NCBI RefSeq assembly: GCF_004296935.1
Contig: NZ_SCVH01000131.1
Coordinates: forward strand, 1-64,000
Direction of reading: 5' to 3'
Source: Reyranella sp.
GTDB taxonomy: Bacteria > Pseudomonadota > Alphaproteobacteria > Reyranellales > Reyranellaceae
DNA: 64,000 bases
Numbering within the stretch: the first letter of the stretch is position 1; each line of letters begins with the position of its first letter. The notes below the pieces were generated by a model. The model saw only the letters and a list, made by a program, of their open reading frames with translations, was not told where the DNA came from and did not search any database. The translations under genes and the position numbers were made by a program. This document shows, piece after piece, positions 8,569-17,053 of the stretch.

Positions 8569-9525
8569 ATGTCCGACTTGCCCAAGCGCGTGCAGATCGA
8601 CGAGGAGGGCCCTCGCGAGGGCTTCCAGTCGGAGAAGAAGGCGATCCCGGTGGCCGACAAGGTCCGGCTCATTGAGGCGCTGGCGGATGCAGGCCTAAAG
8701 CGGATTGCCTGCGTCTCCTACGTGAATCCCAAGCGGGTGCCGACCATGGCCGACGCCGAGGAAGTGGCGGCCGCCATCCGACGCAAGCCCGGCGTGCAGT
8801 ACAGCGCGCTGTGGCTGAACCAGCAGGGCCTCGAACGGGCGCTGCGCGGTCCCCTTCATGTCGATGGCGGCGTGCGGGTCACGGCCTCGAATACCTTCTC
8901 CCTGAAGAACATCGGCAAATCGGTGCCGGACGCGATGGTCGAGCAGCGCATGTCGCTCAAGACCTTCAAGGACCGCGGCATGCCCGTGGAATGGGGCATC
9001 ATCCTCGGTGCCTTCGGCTGCAACTATGAGGGCGAGCTTTCCGCGGAGCTGATTCTGCAGCGCGTTCAGCTGGCGCTCGATGAGGCCACGCTGGCGGGCT
9101 TCACGCTCAAGGGCATCAAGCTCACCGACGCCATGGGTTGGGCGACGCCGCAATCGGTCGAACGCCTGATCGGCGCCATCCGCAGCAAGTGGCCGGAACT
9201 CGAGATTTCGCTCCACCTGCACGACACCCGCGGCACCGGCATGGCCGCCGCCTATGCCGGCCTCCGGCTGGGCGTCACCAGGTTCGATGCCTCGATCGCC
9301 GGCCTTGGCGGCTGCCCGTTCGCGGCGACCGACGGCGCGGTCGGCAACATCTGCACCGAGGACTTCGCCTACATGTGCGAGGAGATGGGCATCGAGACCG
9401 GCCTCGACGTGGACAAGCTGATCGAGGTCGCAAAAATCGCCGAGGACGTGGTCGGCCGGCCCCTGCCCGGCCATGTCATGCGCGGCGGCACGCTCAAGGC
9501 GGCCAAGCAGAGGGCCGCAGCATGA
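8569..9525 (+). CDS. Hydroxymethylglutaryl-CoA lyase / citramalyl-CoA lyase-like aldolase
   Basis: 318 aa. The DRE-TIM metallolyase fold is recognisable by VQIDEEGPREGFQSE near the N-terminus, LTDAMGWATP, the metal-binding LHLHDTRGTGMA and the signature loop GLGGCPFA with the mobile Cys. These enzymes split a 3-hydroxyacyl-CoA into acetyl-CoA (or a homologue) plus a keto acid. GGAGGAGG precedes the ATG. Embedded between two uptake systems and upstream of a CoA-transferase, it probably cleaves an imported hydroxy acid after CoA activation. The exact substrate is not determinable. Confidence 0.85.
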   Translation: MSDLPKRVQIDEEGPREGFQSEKKAIPVADKVRLIEALADAGLKRIACVSYVNPKRVPTMADAEEVAAAIRRKPGVQYSALWLNQQGLERALRGPLHVDGGVRVTASNTFSLKNIGKSVPDAMVEQRMSLKTFKDRGMPVEWGIILGAFGCNYEGELSAELILQRVQLALDEATLAGFTLKGIKLTDAMGWATPQSVERLIGAIRSKWPELEISLHLHDTRGTGMAAAYAGLRLGVTRFDASIAGLGGCPFAATDGAVGNICTEDFAYMCEEMGIETGLDVDKLIEVAKIAEDVVGRPLPGHVMRGGTLKAAKQRAAA

Positions 9526-9878
9526 ACGCCGAGACGATGCCCATGGCCTTGCGCGACTCGACCTACGTCGACGTGGCCAGCGTTCCCTGGCAGCCGACAC
9601 GCTTCCCGGGGATCGACTGGAAGATCCTCATGGAAAACAAGGACACCGGCATGTCGACCGTGCTGATGCGATGGGCACCGGGAGCACGTCTCCCCCAGCA
9701 TGAGCATGTGGCGGTCGAGCAGACCTTCGTCCTCGCAGGGTCTTTCGCCGACCACGACGGCGTCTGCAGTGCCGGAAACTATGTCTGGCGCCGGCCCGGC
9801 AGCCGTCACGATGCCTGGACCGACGAAGGCTGCCTGATGCTCGCGTTCTTTTTGAAGCCGAACACGTTCTTCGATTGA
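9522..9878 (+). CDS. Cupin domain protein (ChrR-like cupin)
   Basis: 118 aa; ATG 9522 overlaps the lyase stop by 4 bp (ATGA). APGARLPQHEHVAVEQTFVLAGSF contains the two metal-ligand histidines and Glu of cupin motif 1; motif 2 is RRPGSRHDAWT. A small mononuclear-metal beta-barrel, possibly an accessory enzyme (isomerase, dioxygenase or decarboxylase) in the same catabolic pathway as the lyase. No anti-sigma zinc domain is present. Confidence 0.8.
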   Translation: MNAETMPMALRDSTYVDVASVPWQPTRFPGIDWKILMENKDTGMSTVLMRWAPGARLPQHEHVAVEQTFVLAGSFADHDGVCSAGNYVWRRPGSRHDAWTDEGCLMLAFFLKPNTFFD

Positions 9879-9949
9879 ACCCGGCCTCCCGACTGGGCAA
9901 CATGCCAGGCAACAGGCGCCGGAAACAAGGCGCTCAAAGGGAGGATCTC

Positions 9950-10015
9950 ATGAATCTACGCCTTGTTCAGGCGAGCGCTGCGTTGCGTGCTGGAATCGAC
10001 GCGATCTCTAAATAG
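9950..10015 (+). CDS. Possible 21-aa leader peptide upstream of the TRAP permease
   Basis: An ATG at 9950 has a perfect Shine-Dalgarno (GGGAGG, 5-6 bases upstream) and opens a 21-codon frame ending at TAG 10013-10015, 20 bp before the permease ATG, which itself has no clear ribosome-binding site. It may be a leader for coupled translation or the remnant of a lost gene start. The peptide resembles nothing I know. Confidence 0.35.
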   Translation: MNLRLVQASAALRAGIDAISK

Positions 10016-10035
10016 TCGATCTCAGGCCGCATCCC

Positions 10036-12276
10036 ATGACAGACCGAGCGACGCCGATCGTCTTTGACGACCCGCACCAGGTCGGCCCCGCCGAGGCCGA
10101 AACCATGCGCCTGCGGACGCTGTCGGGGGCGTGGCGCTGGGCACTCGTCGTCCTGACCGGCGTCACGATCTTCCTCTGCATCAACCAGCAGTTCGCGCTG
10201 CGCTTCTTCGTCGGCTTCACTCAGCTCAACACCGAGTACTTCTATCTCCTGATCTCGTGCATGTTGCCTTTCACTTTCTTGATCTTCCCGGGAAGCCCGA
10301 ACGCATCGATGACGCGGCTTCCCTGGTACGACATCGTGCTTTTTGCCAGCACCGCTCTCGCGTCGCTGTACCTCATGCTCCACATCCGCGAAGCTGCCGA
10401 GCTTGGCTGGGAATTCGGCGATCCGCCCCAGTCGATCATCTGGGCGGGCTACGTGATGTGGGCTGTGCTGATGGAGGCGCTGCGCCGTACCGGCGGCTGG
10501 AGCCTGATGCTCTGTGTTCTGCCCTTCACGGTCTATCCGCTGTTCGCCGGCGCGGACTGGCTCGGCCCCCTCAGGGGCAACCAATCGACGCTCGACCAGA
10601 CGACCGCCTACCACGTGCTTTCGACCGAAAGCCTGCTCGGCATTCCCATCCAGGCCTTCGCCGATGTCGTGATCGGCTTTCTGGTATTCGGCACCGCCCT
10701 GATGATGACGGGCGCCGGCAAGTTCTTCATCAATTTGGCCTTCGCGCTCTGCGGTACCTTCCGGGGCGGCGCCGCCAAGGTCGGCATCTTCGCATCCGGC
10801 CTGCTCGGCATGATGTCGGGCAGCATCGTCAGCAACGTGCTGACCGCGGGCACGATGACGATCCCGACCATGAAGCGGACTGGCTTCACTGCTTCCTACG
10901 CCGCCGCCATCGAGGCCTGCGCGTCGACCGGCGCCGTGCTCGCCCCGCCGGTGATGGGCGCCACCGCTTTCGTCATGGCTCAATTCATGGGCACGACCTA
11001 TGCCGAGGTCGCGGTCGCCGCCATCATTCCGGCAATCCTCTACTACGCCGGCCTGTTCATGCAGGTCGACGCCTATGCGGCGCGCAAAGGCCTCAAGGGT
11101 CTCGAACGGCGCGAGCTGCCCAGCCTGGGGCAGACCTTCAAGGAAGGCTGGTACTTCGCCTTTGTCGTGATCGTTCTGGTCGTCATGCTGCTCTACTTCA
11201 AGCGCGAGAGCCATGCACCTTTCTATGCAACGGCGCTGCTATTGGTGCTGAATCAGTGGGAGCAGCCGGGCAAGTGGAAATCGATCAACACCATCGCGCT
11301 TCTCATCGCCGTCACCGCCACGGCCGTCATGACCATCCGCGGCGAAGCCTATGCCAAGGCCATTGAGTTGCCGGCGGGCGATCCCGGCTTGTTCGATGCC
11401 TGGATGAACGCGGTCCTGCTTCCGGCGCTTGGTGGGATGCTGCTCCTTGTCGTGCTGAATGAGCTTGGCGGAGAAAAACGCTGGGGTCTCGCCAAGTACG
11501 TCAAGTTTCTCGAGGCGAACGGCCGCACCTTCGTCGAACTGGTTGGCATCCTGGCGGGCTGCGGCCTCCTGATCGGCGCCTTTTCACTGACCGGCGTGAT
11601 TTCCTCGCTCGCCAACGATCTGCTCGCGCTGGCCGGCGGCAATGCACTGCTGCTGCTCGTCATGTGCGCCATCACAAGCCTGGTGCTCGGCCTCGGGCTG
11701 ACGACGACCGCCTGCTACATCTTCCTTGCCATCCTGGTCGGTCCGGCGTTGGAGAAACTCGGCCTCAACAAGATGGCCGTGCATATGTTCATCTTCTACT
11801 GGGGCATGCTGTCGTCGATCACCCCGCCAGTGGCCATCGCCTCCTTCGCCGCGGCGGGAATCGCCGGGGCACCCGCCATGAAGACCGGCTGGGAGTCGAT
11901 GTGGGTCGGCAGCATCATCTACTTCATCCCGTTCTTCTTCGTCATGAATCCGGCGCTGGTGCTTCAGGCGTCGGCGCCGGGCGAAGCTATCCCCTACTTC
12001 GAGGCGTTCTATCTGACCGCCACGACGTTGTTCGGGACCGTGTTCATCTGCGGCGGCATCCAGGGCTACCAGGCGGGCGTCGGCGACCTGCGCGCCGCCG
12101 GGCCATTCGAATGGCCGCTGCGTGTGCTTCTGATCCTTGGCGGGCTGGTGATGGCGACGCCTGGCGGCGGCCTCATGCCGGTTAGCAACACGACGATGGA
12201 ACTTCTGGCGCTTGCCATTCTTGTTCCCACCGTCATTGCCGCGCTGTTGCTCGTGCGCCGCTTCCGCGCGGCGTGA
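10036..12276 (+). CDS. TRAP transporter fused permease (DctQM-type, TAXI family)
   Basis: 746 aa, the length of a fused small (4TM) plus large (12TM) TRAP permease. LGIPIQAFADVVIGFLVFGTALMMTGAGKFF, ASGLLGMMSGSIVSNVLTAGTMTIPTMKR, CASTGAVLAPPVMGATAFVMAQFM and MFIFYWGMLSSITPPVAIASFAAAGIAGA are family hallmarks. It couples sodium entry to uptake of a carboxylate delivered by the TAXI receptor encoded 240 bp downstream. The last 50 codons have a decayed second copy at 13.68-13.86 kb. Confidence 0.95.
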   Translation: MTDRATPIVFDDPHQVGPAEAETMRLRTLSGAWRWALVVLTGVTIFLCINQQFALRFFVGFTQLNTEYFYLLISCMLPFTFLIFPGSPNASMTRLPWYDIVLFASTALASLYLMLHIREAAELGWEFGDPPQSIIWAGYVMWAVLMEALRRTGGWSLMLCVLPFTVYPLFAGADWLGPLRGNQSTLDQTTAYHVLSTESLLGIPIQAFADVVIGFLVFGTALMMTGAGKFFINLAFALCGTFRGGAAKVGIFASGLLGMMSGSIVSNVLTAGTMTIPTMKRTGFTASYAAAIEACASTGAVLAPPVMGATAFVMAQFMGTTYAEVAVAAIIPAILYYAGLFMQVDAYAARKGLKGLERRELPSLGQTFKEGWYFAFVVIVLVVMLLYFKRESHAPFYATALLLVLNQWEQPGKWKSINTIALLIAVTATAVMTIRGEAYAKAIELPAGDPGLFDAWMNAVLLPALGGMLLLVVLNELGGEKRWGLAKYVKFLEANGRTFVELVGILAGCGLLIGAFSLTGVISSLANDLLALAGGNALLLLVMCAITSLVLGLGLTTTACYIFLAILVGPALEKLGLNKMAVHMFIFYWGMLSSITPPVAIASFAAAGIAGAPAMKTGWESMWVGSIIYFIPFFFVMNPALVLQASAPGEAIPYFEAFYLTATTLFGTVFICGGIQGYQAGVGDLRAAGPFEWPLRVLLILGGLVMATPGGGLMPVSNTTMELLALAILVPTVIAALLLVRRFRAA

Positions 12277-12388
12277 ACAGAGCTGCCGGCAATCCGGCTG
12301 GACTCACCAGCCAGCGGCGGCCATGATTGCGGACAAAGCAAGCGGCGGGCCTACCGTCGCCGAGACCAGGGAGCGAACGTCATGGGCA

Positions 12389-12448
12389 CGCGCTGGAGCG
12401 CGTTCCCTCGCAAGTGATCGCAGTACTGCCGTCGAGGGATCGACGGCA
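12389..12448 (+). promoter_or_regulatory. Two hairpins in the permease-receptor intergenic region
   Basis: CGCGCT-GG-AGCGCG (12389-12402) and TGCCGTCGA-GGGA-TCGACGGCA (12427-12448, 9-bp perfect stem) lie about 70-130 bases before the TAXI receptor ATG. No T-run follows, so they are not intrinsic terminators. Stems at such a spot commonly stabilise the downstream receptor mRNA or stall 3' exonucleases, giving more receptor than permease. That role is inference. Confidence 0.45.
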
Positions 12449-12516
12449 ACTGTTGGTCTGCGTCCGCTTTCGATCTCGCACGATGGCGACAGCGCGAACC
12501 AAAGGGAGGAACGATC

Positions 12517-13674
12517 ATGCTTCGGCGAACAATGATCACGTCGGCACTGGTGGCAACCGCTGCCATTTGCGTCGGCCCGGCCTGGGCCCAGAGCGTCAAA
12601 CTGCCCGACACGCTCACCATGACGGCCTACGATACCGGCACATCGGGCTTCAACATCGCCGTCGCCGTCGGGAAAGTGCTCAAGGAGCAGTACAAGAGCG
12701 ACTTGCGCGTCCTGCCGGCGGGTAACGACGTCGCCCGTCTGGCGCCCCTGAAGAACGGCCGCGCACAGGCCTCCGCGATGGGCATCGGCGGCTACTTCGC
12801 CTCCGAAGGCCTGTTCGAGTTCGCGGTGGCCGGCTGGGGCCCGCAACCACTGCGGCTGATGCTGTCGGCGGCCTCGTGCAACGGCATCACCCTCAATGTT
12901 GCCAAGGACACCGGCGTCAAGGAATTCAAGGACCTCAAGGGCAAGCGCATCGGCATCGTCGTCGGCTCGCCGGCACTCAATCAGAATGCCTATGCGATTC
13001 TGGCCTTCGGCGGCCTCACAAAGAACGACGTCAAGTTGGTCGAATTCTCGAGTTTCGGCGCCATGTGGAAGGGCATGATCAACAACGAGATCGACGCCGC
13101 GATCGCCTCCACCATCACCGGCACGGTCAAGGAGCTCGAAACCTCGCCGCGTGGCGTGGTGATGCCACAGACACGCGCTTCCGACAAAGCAGGCTGGGCT
13201 CGCCTGCAGAAGGTCGGGCCCTATTTCTACCCCCACAAGGTGACTTGCGGGGCAGGCGGACTGAGCAACTCCAATTCGCTCGAGCTGCCGACCTACCCGT
13301 ACCCGATCTTCATGGCGTATGCCGCCGAGAAGGCGGACCTGATCTATTCCATCACCAAGGCGATGATCGACGGTTACGCGCAGTACAAGGATGCAGCGCC
13401 TGGTGCCGATGGCCTGGACGTCAAGCTTCAGATCCTCTCTTGGGTGCTGCCCTATCATGAGGGCGCGGTGAAGGCGCTGAAGGAGGCCGGTGTCTGGACC
13501 GCCGAAGCGCAGAAACACAACGACATGCTGATCAAGCGCCAGGACGTGCTCGGCAAGGCATGGGCCGAGTTCAACAAAGCCAGTCCGCCGGCGGACAAGG
13601 CTGCCTTCACCGCGGCATGGATGGCGGTGCGTAAGGCGGCGCTCGAAAAGGCTGGCATGGATCCGGTGCTCTAG
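12517..13674 (+). CDS. TAXI family TRAP transporter solute-binding protein
   Basis: 385 aa. Signal peptide MLRRTMITSALVATAAICVG with cleavage after AWA-Q (about residue 25). YDTGTSGFNIAVAVGKVL, GNDVARLAPLKNGRAQASAMGIGGYFA, LKGKRIGIVVGSPALNQNA and EIDAAIASTITGTVKEL match TAXI receptors, which bind small organic anions in the periplasm. AAAGGGAGGAACGATC precedes the ATG. Partner of the fused permease upstream. Confidence 0.92.
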   Translation: MLRRTMITSALVATAAICVGPAWAQSVKLPDTLTMTAYDTGTSGFNIAVAVGKVLKEQYKSDLRVLPAGNDVARLAPLKNGRAQASAMGIGGYFASEGLFEFAVAGWGPQPLRLMLSAASCNGITLNVAKDTGVKEFKDLKGKRIGIVVGSPALNQNAYAILAFGGLTKNDVKLVEFSSFGAMWKGMINNEIDAAIASTITGTVKELETSPRGVVMPQTRASDKAGWARLQKVGPYFYPHKVTCGAGGLSNSNSLELPTYPYPIFMAYAAEKADLIYSITKAMIDGYAQYKDAAPGADGLDVKLQILSWVLPYHEGAVKALKEAGVWTAEAQKHNDMLIKRQDVLGKAWAEFNKASPPADKAAFTAAWMAVRKAALEKAGMDPVL

Positions 13675-13677
13675 TAG

Positions 13678-13863
13678 CCGCTGCGGCTCCTGGTCGTGTC
13701 GGCCGGTCCGCTGGTCGTAGCGTCGGCCGATCGCCATGAGCCGCTTGGCAATATGGCGACGGCGCCTCCGGCGTCTGCCATTCTTGTCGCGACTGCCATT
13801 GCCGCGCTATTGCTCGTGCGCCGCCTTCGCGCGGCCCGGTGCAATAGGCAAGGGAGCGAGTAG
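13678..13863 (+). pseudogene. Relic of a TRAP fused-permease C-terminus
   Basis: Immediately after the receptor stop (TAG 13672-13674, followed by a second TAG) the same frame encodes a sequence that begins PLRLLVV and ends AILVATAIAALLLVRRLRAA. The intact permease ends PLRVLLI...AILVPTVIAALLLVRRFRAA. DNA identity is high over the last 60 bases (12217-12275 against 13777-13838). The region has no start, and its stop (TAG 13861-13863) abuts the CoA-transferase ATG. Interpreted as the tail of a duplicated or lost paralogous permease. Confidence 0.7.
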
Positions 13864-15048
13864 ATGGCAGGCGTCCTGGAGGGCATTCGCGTTCTCGATT
13901 TCGGCCGGTATATCGCCGGCCCGTTCTGCGGCACGATGCTGGGCGATCTGGGCGCCGAGGTTATCCGCATCGAGAAGCTCGACGGCAGCGAGGACCGCTG
14001 GGTCACCCCGGTGGTCGAGGGCGGCGAAGGCGCGATGTTTCTCCAGATGGGCCGCAACAAACTCGGCCTCACGCTCAATCCCGTGAAGCCGGCCGGCCGA
14101 GAGATCGTGAAGAAGCTGGTCGCCGTTTCGGACGTGGTGATCGCCAACCTGCCCTACGAAGACCTGCAGAAGATGGGCATCGACTACGACACCATCTCCG
14201 CCATCAATCCCAGGATCATCCTCGCCACGACCTCGACCTTCGGCTCGGAGGGTCCCTACGCCACCCGGGTGGGCTTCGACACGATCGGACAGGCGATGTC
14301 CGGCGCCATGTTCCTGTCGGGTGACGGCAAGGTGCCGACCCGCATGAACGCCCCTTTCGTCGACTTCGGCACGGCACTGCTCAACACCGTGGGCGTGCTG
14401 GCTGCCCTGATCGACCGCGCCAAGAGCGGCAAGGGCCAGAAAGTCGAGACGGCGTTGCTGCGCACCGCCATGAACATCACCAACGGCCACCTGATCGAGC
14501 AGGCCATGCTCAGCCTCAACCGCATCGCCACCCTCAATCGCGGCTTCACCGCCGGTCCGTCGGATACCTTCAAGTGCAGGGACGGCTGGATCTACGCCAT
14601 GACCATCGGCCAGCCGCTTTTCGTACGCTGGTGCAAGCTGATGGGCGACGAGTCCTTGGCCAGCGACCCGCGCTTCAAGGACGACCTCGCCCGCGGCGAC
14701 AACGGCGAGGCGCTGTCGGCGATCATGCAGAAATGGTGCAACGGCCGCACCGCAGCCGAGGCGCTGGCCGCTCTCGAAGCCAACCGCATTCCGGCCGGCC
14801 CCGTCTATACGCCGCAGCAGGCGCTGGACGACAAGCACGTGCAGGACGCGAAATTCCTGCACCCGATGGACTTCCCCGGCGCGACCAAGCCGGTTCCGGT
14901 GCTCCAGGAGCCGGTAAAACTATCCCGCACGCCGCTTACCATCCGCCGCCGCGCCCCGAAACTGGGCGAGCATACCGACCAGATCCTGCGGGAACTTGGC
15001 TACGAGCCGACCGTTATCCAGAGGCTGCGGGACGACCGCGTCGTCTGA
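13864..15048 (+). CDS. CaiB/BaiF family CoA-transferase (class III)
   Basis: 394 aa, full family length. VLDFGRYIAGPFCGTMLGDLGAEVIRIEK is the N-terminal CoA-binding region; DLQKMGIDYDTI and NPRIILATTSTFGSEGPYA lead to the region of the catalytic Asp. Class III enzymes move CoA from succinyl-CoA or another acyl-CoA onto a carboxylic acid. With the lyase at 8.6 kb this forms a plausible activate-then-cleave pathway for the imported acid. GGGAGC precedes the start. Confidence 0.9.
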   Translation: MAGVLEGIRVLDFGRYIAGPFCGTMLGDLGAEVIRIEKLDGSEDRWVTPVVEGGEGAMFLQMGRNKLGLTLNPVKPAGREIVKKLVAVSDVVIANLPYEDLQKMGIDYDTISAINPRIILATTSTFGSEGPYATRVGFDTIGQAMSGAMFLSGDGKVPTRMNAPFVDFGTALLNTVGVLAALIDRAKSGKGQKVETALLRTAMNITNGHLIEQAMLSLNRIATLNRGFTAGPSDTFKCRDGWIYAMTIGQPLFVRWCKLMGDESLASDPRFKDDLARGDNGEALSAIMQKWCNGRTAAEALAALEANRIPAGPVYTPQQALDDKHVQDAKFLHPMDFPGATKPVPVLQEPVKLSRTPLTIRRRAPKLGEHTDQILRELGYEPTVIQRLRDDRVV

Positions 15049-15112
15049 TCGCGGATGTTGCGGCGTGATCTGAAAGCCCAATCCGACGTATAATTGGAGG
15101 AGGAGTCGGAAT

Positions 15113-15814
15113 ATGCGCCGGGCGGTTCTTGCGACGATTCTTGTAGTGACCGGAGCGGCCACGACGGCTGCGACTGGCGATTTTCCCTATGGAAGTACCC
15201 ATTCGTTCAACGTCTATCGCAACGGCCAGCAGATCGGGAGTCACACCCTGTCCTTTCAGGGCAACGGCCAGCAGCGCACCGTGGCAACCTCGATCGACTT
15301 CGCGGTAAGGGCGCTAGGTCTCACGGTCTACCGCTACAGCCATCGCGGCAACGAGGTATGGAACGGCTCGACCCTTCAGTCGATCGACACCAAGACCGAC
15401 GACAACGGCAAGCAATTCACGATGCGCGCCCGGCATGACGGCAATCGGCTTGCGGTCGAACGAAAGGGCGCCGATGTGGCCTTCGGCACCTCGTTGAACG
15501 ACCAGGGGCTCCAGCGCAACGACGCTGTCGTCGAAGCCTTGCCGCCCACGGTGCTGCCCTCGACCCACTGGAACCTGAATCAGGTCAAGCAGTCGATGCT
15601 GCTCAACACCCAGTACGGCACGCCGTCCAAGGTCCAGATCACCAACTTGGGACGGCAGACGATCAAGACCTCCTCGCGCTCGATCGAGGCGACGCACTAC
15701 CGCTATGCCGGCGACATCACCATGGACCAGTGGTTCGACGATCGCGGCCGCTGGGTAAAGGCGGCTTTCAAAGCTTTCGACGGCTCGGAGATCGAGTACA
15801 TTCTGCAGGAATGA
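15113..15814 (+). CDS. Secreted DUF6134-like protein
   Basis: 233 aa with a short signal peptide (residues 1-20, ATTAATG). The body is beta-rich: HSFNVYRNGQQIGSHTLSFQGNG is the typical N-terminal sheet and ATHYRYAGDITMDQWFDDRGRWVKAAFKAFDGSEIEYIL the typical C-terminal one, as in DUF6134 or DUF3108-like periplasmic proteins of unknown role. GGAGGAGG lies just upstream. The stop overlaps the next gene (ATGA), suggesting joint function with the small protein and hydrolase. Confidence 0.7.
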   Translation: MRRAVLATILVVTGAATTAATGDFPYGSTHSFNVYRNGQQIGSHTLSFQGNGQQRTVATSIDFAVRALGLTVYRYSHRGNEVWNGSTLQSIDTKTDDNGKQFTMRARHDGNRLAVERKGADVAFGTSLNDQGLQRNDAVVEALPPTVLPSTHWNLNQVKQSMLLNTQYGTPSKVQITNLGRQTIKTSSRSIEATHYRYAGDITMDQWFDDRGRWVKAAFKAFDGSEIEYILQE

Positions 15815-16194
15815 ACCCTGCCGACCGCTTCGCCCGACTGCCCGAACTGCTCGCCGCCGATGCCGACCTCTGCCGTCGCGGACGCTGGTTGGACGCAGAC
15901 TGCCGCGTCGACATCGGTGCCGAGCCCTTCTATCTGACCCTGCGCCAGGGCGCTCTCGCCGATCTTGCCCGTGGACCTCGCCTGCTGCGTTCCGTGGCAT
16001 TCTCGGTCAGCGGCACCGAGGATGCCTGGCAGCGCCATTGGCGAAAAGTGCCCGAGCCCGGCTGGCACGATCTCTTCTCGCTCACCAAGCGTGGCGCGGC
16101 CTCGATCCAGGGTGACCTGCGGCCGCTGCTGCAGAATCTTCAATACTTCAAGGACCTGCTGGCACTGCCGCGTCGGCTGCCGGAGGCGGACTGA
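15811..16194 (+). CDS. Hypothetical protein, possible SCP2-like fold
   Basis: 127 aa, ATG 15811 overlapping the preceding stop by 4 bp; stop 1 bp before the hydrolase ATG. No signal peptide. The layout (amphipathic N-terminus, a short beta section ending VAFSVSGTEDAWQRHW, then helices with LQNLQYFKDLLALPR) is reminiscent of SCP2 sterol-carrier-like domains that accompany hydrolases. The assignment is tentative; the gene itself is well supported by tight coupling on both sides. Confidence 0.65.
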   Translation: MNPADRFARLPELLAADADLCRRGRWLDADCRVDIGAEPFYLTLRQGALADLARGPRLLRSVAFSVSGTEDAWQRHWRKVPEPGWHDLFSLTKRGAASIQGDLRPLLQNLQYFKDLLALPRRLPEAD

Positions 16195-16195
16195 C

Positions 16196-17053
16196 ATGGC
16201 GCCGGCACTGGATCCGATGGTCGGCCGCTACGTCCGACTCGAAATCGATGGCATTCCCCACCGCATCTATTTCGAGGAAGCCGGGCCCGAAGCAGGTGGC
16301 GGTATCCCCCTGGTCTGCCTGCACACCGCCGGTGCCGACAACCGCCAGTTCCGCCATCTGCTGGCCGACCCCGAAATCACCCGGCGATTTCGCGTCCTCG
16401 CCTTCGACATGCCCTGGCACGGCAAGTCGACGCCGCCGGATGGCTGGGAACGCGAGGAGTATCGCCTGACGACGGCCTCCTACACCGCCGCCATTCGGGC
16501 CTTCTGCCGGGCCATGGAACTCGACCGCCCGGCGGTCATGGGTTGTTCGATCGGCGGGCGCATCGTGCTCAATCTGGTGATCGAGCATGCCGCCGAGTTC
16601 CGCGCCCTGATTGCTCTGGAAGCCGCCGACTTTCAGCAACCCTGGTACGATACCGCCTGGCTGCACCGGCCCGACGTGCATGGCGGCGAGGTCTGCGCCG
16701 CTCTCATCTCGGGCCTGATCGCACCACAGAGTCCGCCGGTGAGCCGCCACGAGACGCTGTGGATGTACATGCAGGGCGGTCCGGGCGTATTCAAAGGCGA
16801 CCTCTACTTCTACCGCGTCGACGGCGACCTGCGCGAAAAGGTGAAGACCATCGACACCAAGGTCTGTCCGCTCTACCTGCTGACCGGTGAGTACGACTTC
16901 TCCTGCACGGCCGCGGACACGCTGCGCACGGCGGCACAGATCCCGGGCGTGGAAGTCCATGTCATGAAGGAACTCGGCCACTTCCCGATGAGCGAGAACC
17001 CGGCAAAGTTCCGCGAGTACATCCTGCCCGTGCTGGACAGGATCGCGCGCTAG
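16196..17053 (+). CDS. Alpha/beta hydrolase
   Basis: 285 aa. LVCLHTAGADNRQFRHLL contains the oxyanion HTAG, VMGCSIGGRI the nucleophile elbow (G-C-S-I-G-G, Ser), LLTGEYDFSC the acid region and MKELGHFPMSENP the catalytic His. Cytoplasmic esterase, C-C hydrolase or lactonase class; substrate unknown. Third gene of an overlapping unit; its stop overlaps the stop of the convergent DUF3237 gene. Confidence 0.88.
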   Translation: MAPALDPMVGRYVRLEIDGIPHRIYFEEAGPEAGGGIPLVCLHTAGADNRQFRHLLADPEITRRFRVLAFDMPWHGKSTPPDGWEREEYRLTTASYTAAIRAFCRAMELDRPAVMGCSIGGRIVLNLVIEHAAEFRALIALEAADFQQPWYDTAWLHRPDVHGGEVCAALISGLIAPQSPPVSRHETLWMYMQGGPGVFKGDLYFYRVDGDLREKVKTIDTKVCPLYLLTGEYDFSCTAADTLRTAAQIPGVEVHVMKELGHFPMSENPAKFREYILPVLDRIAR

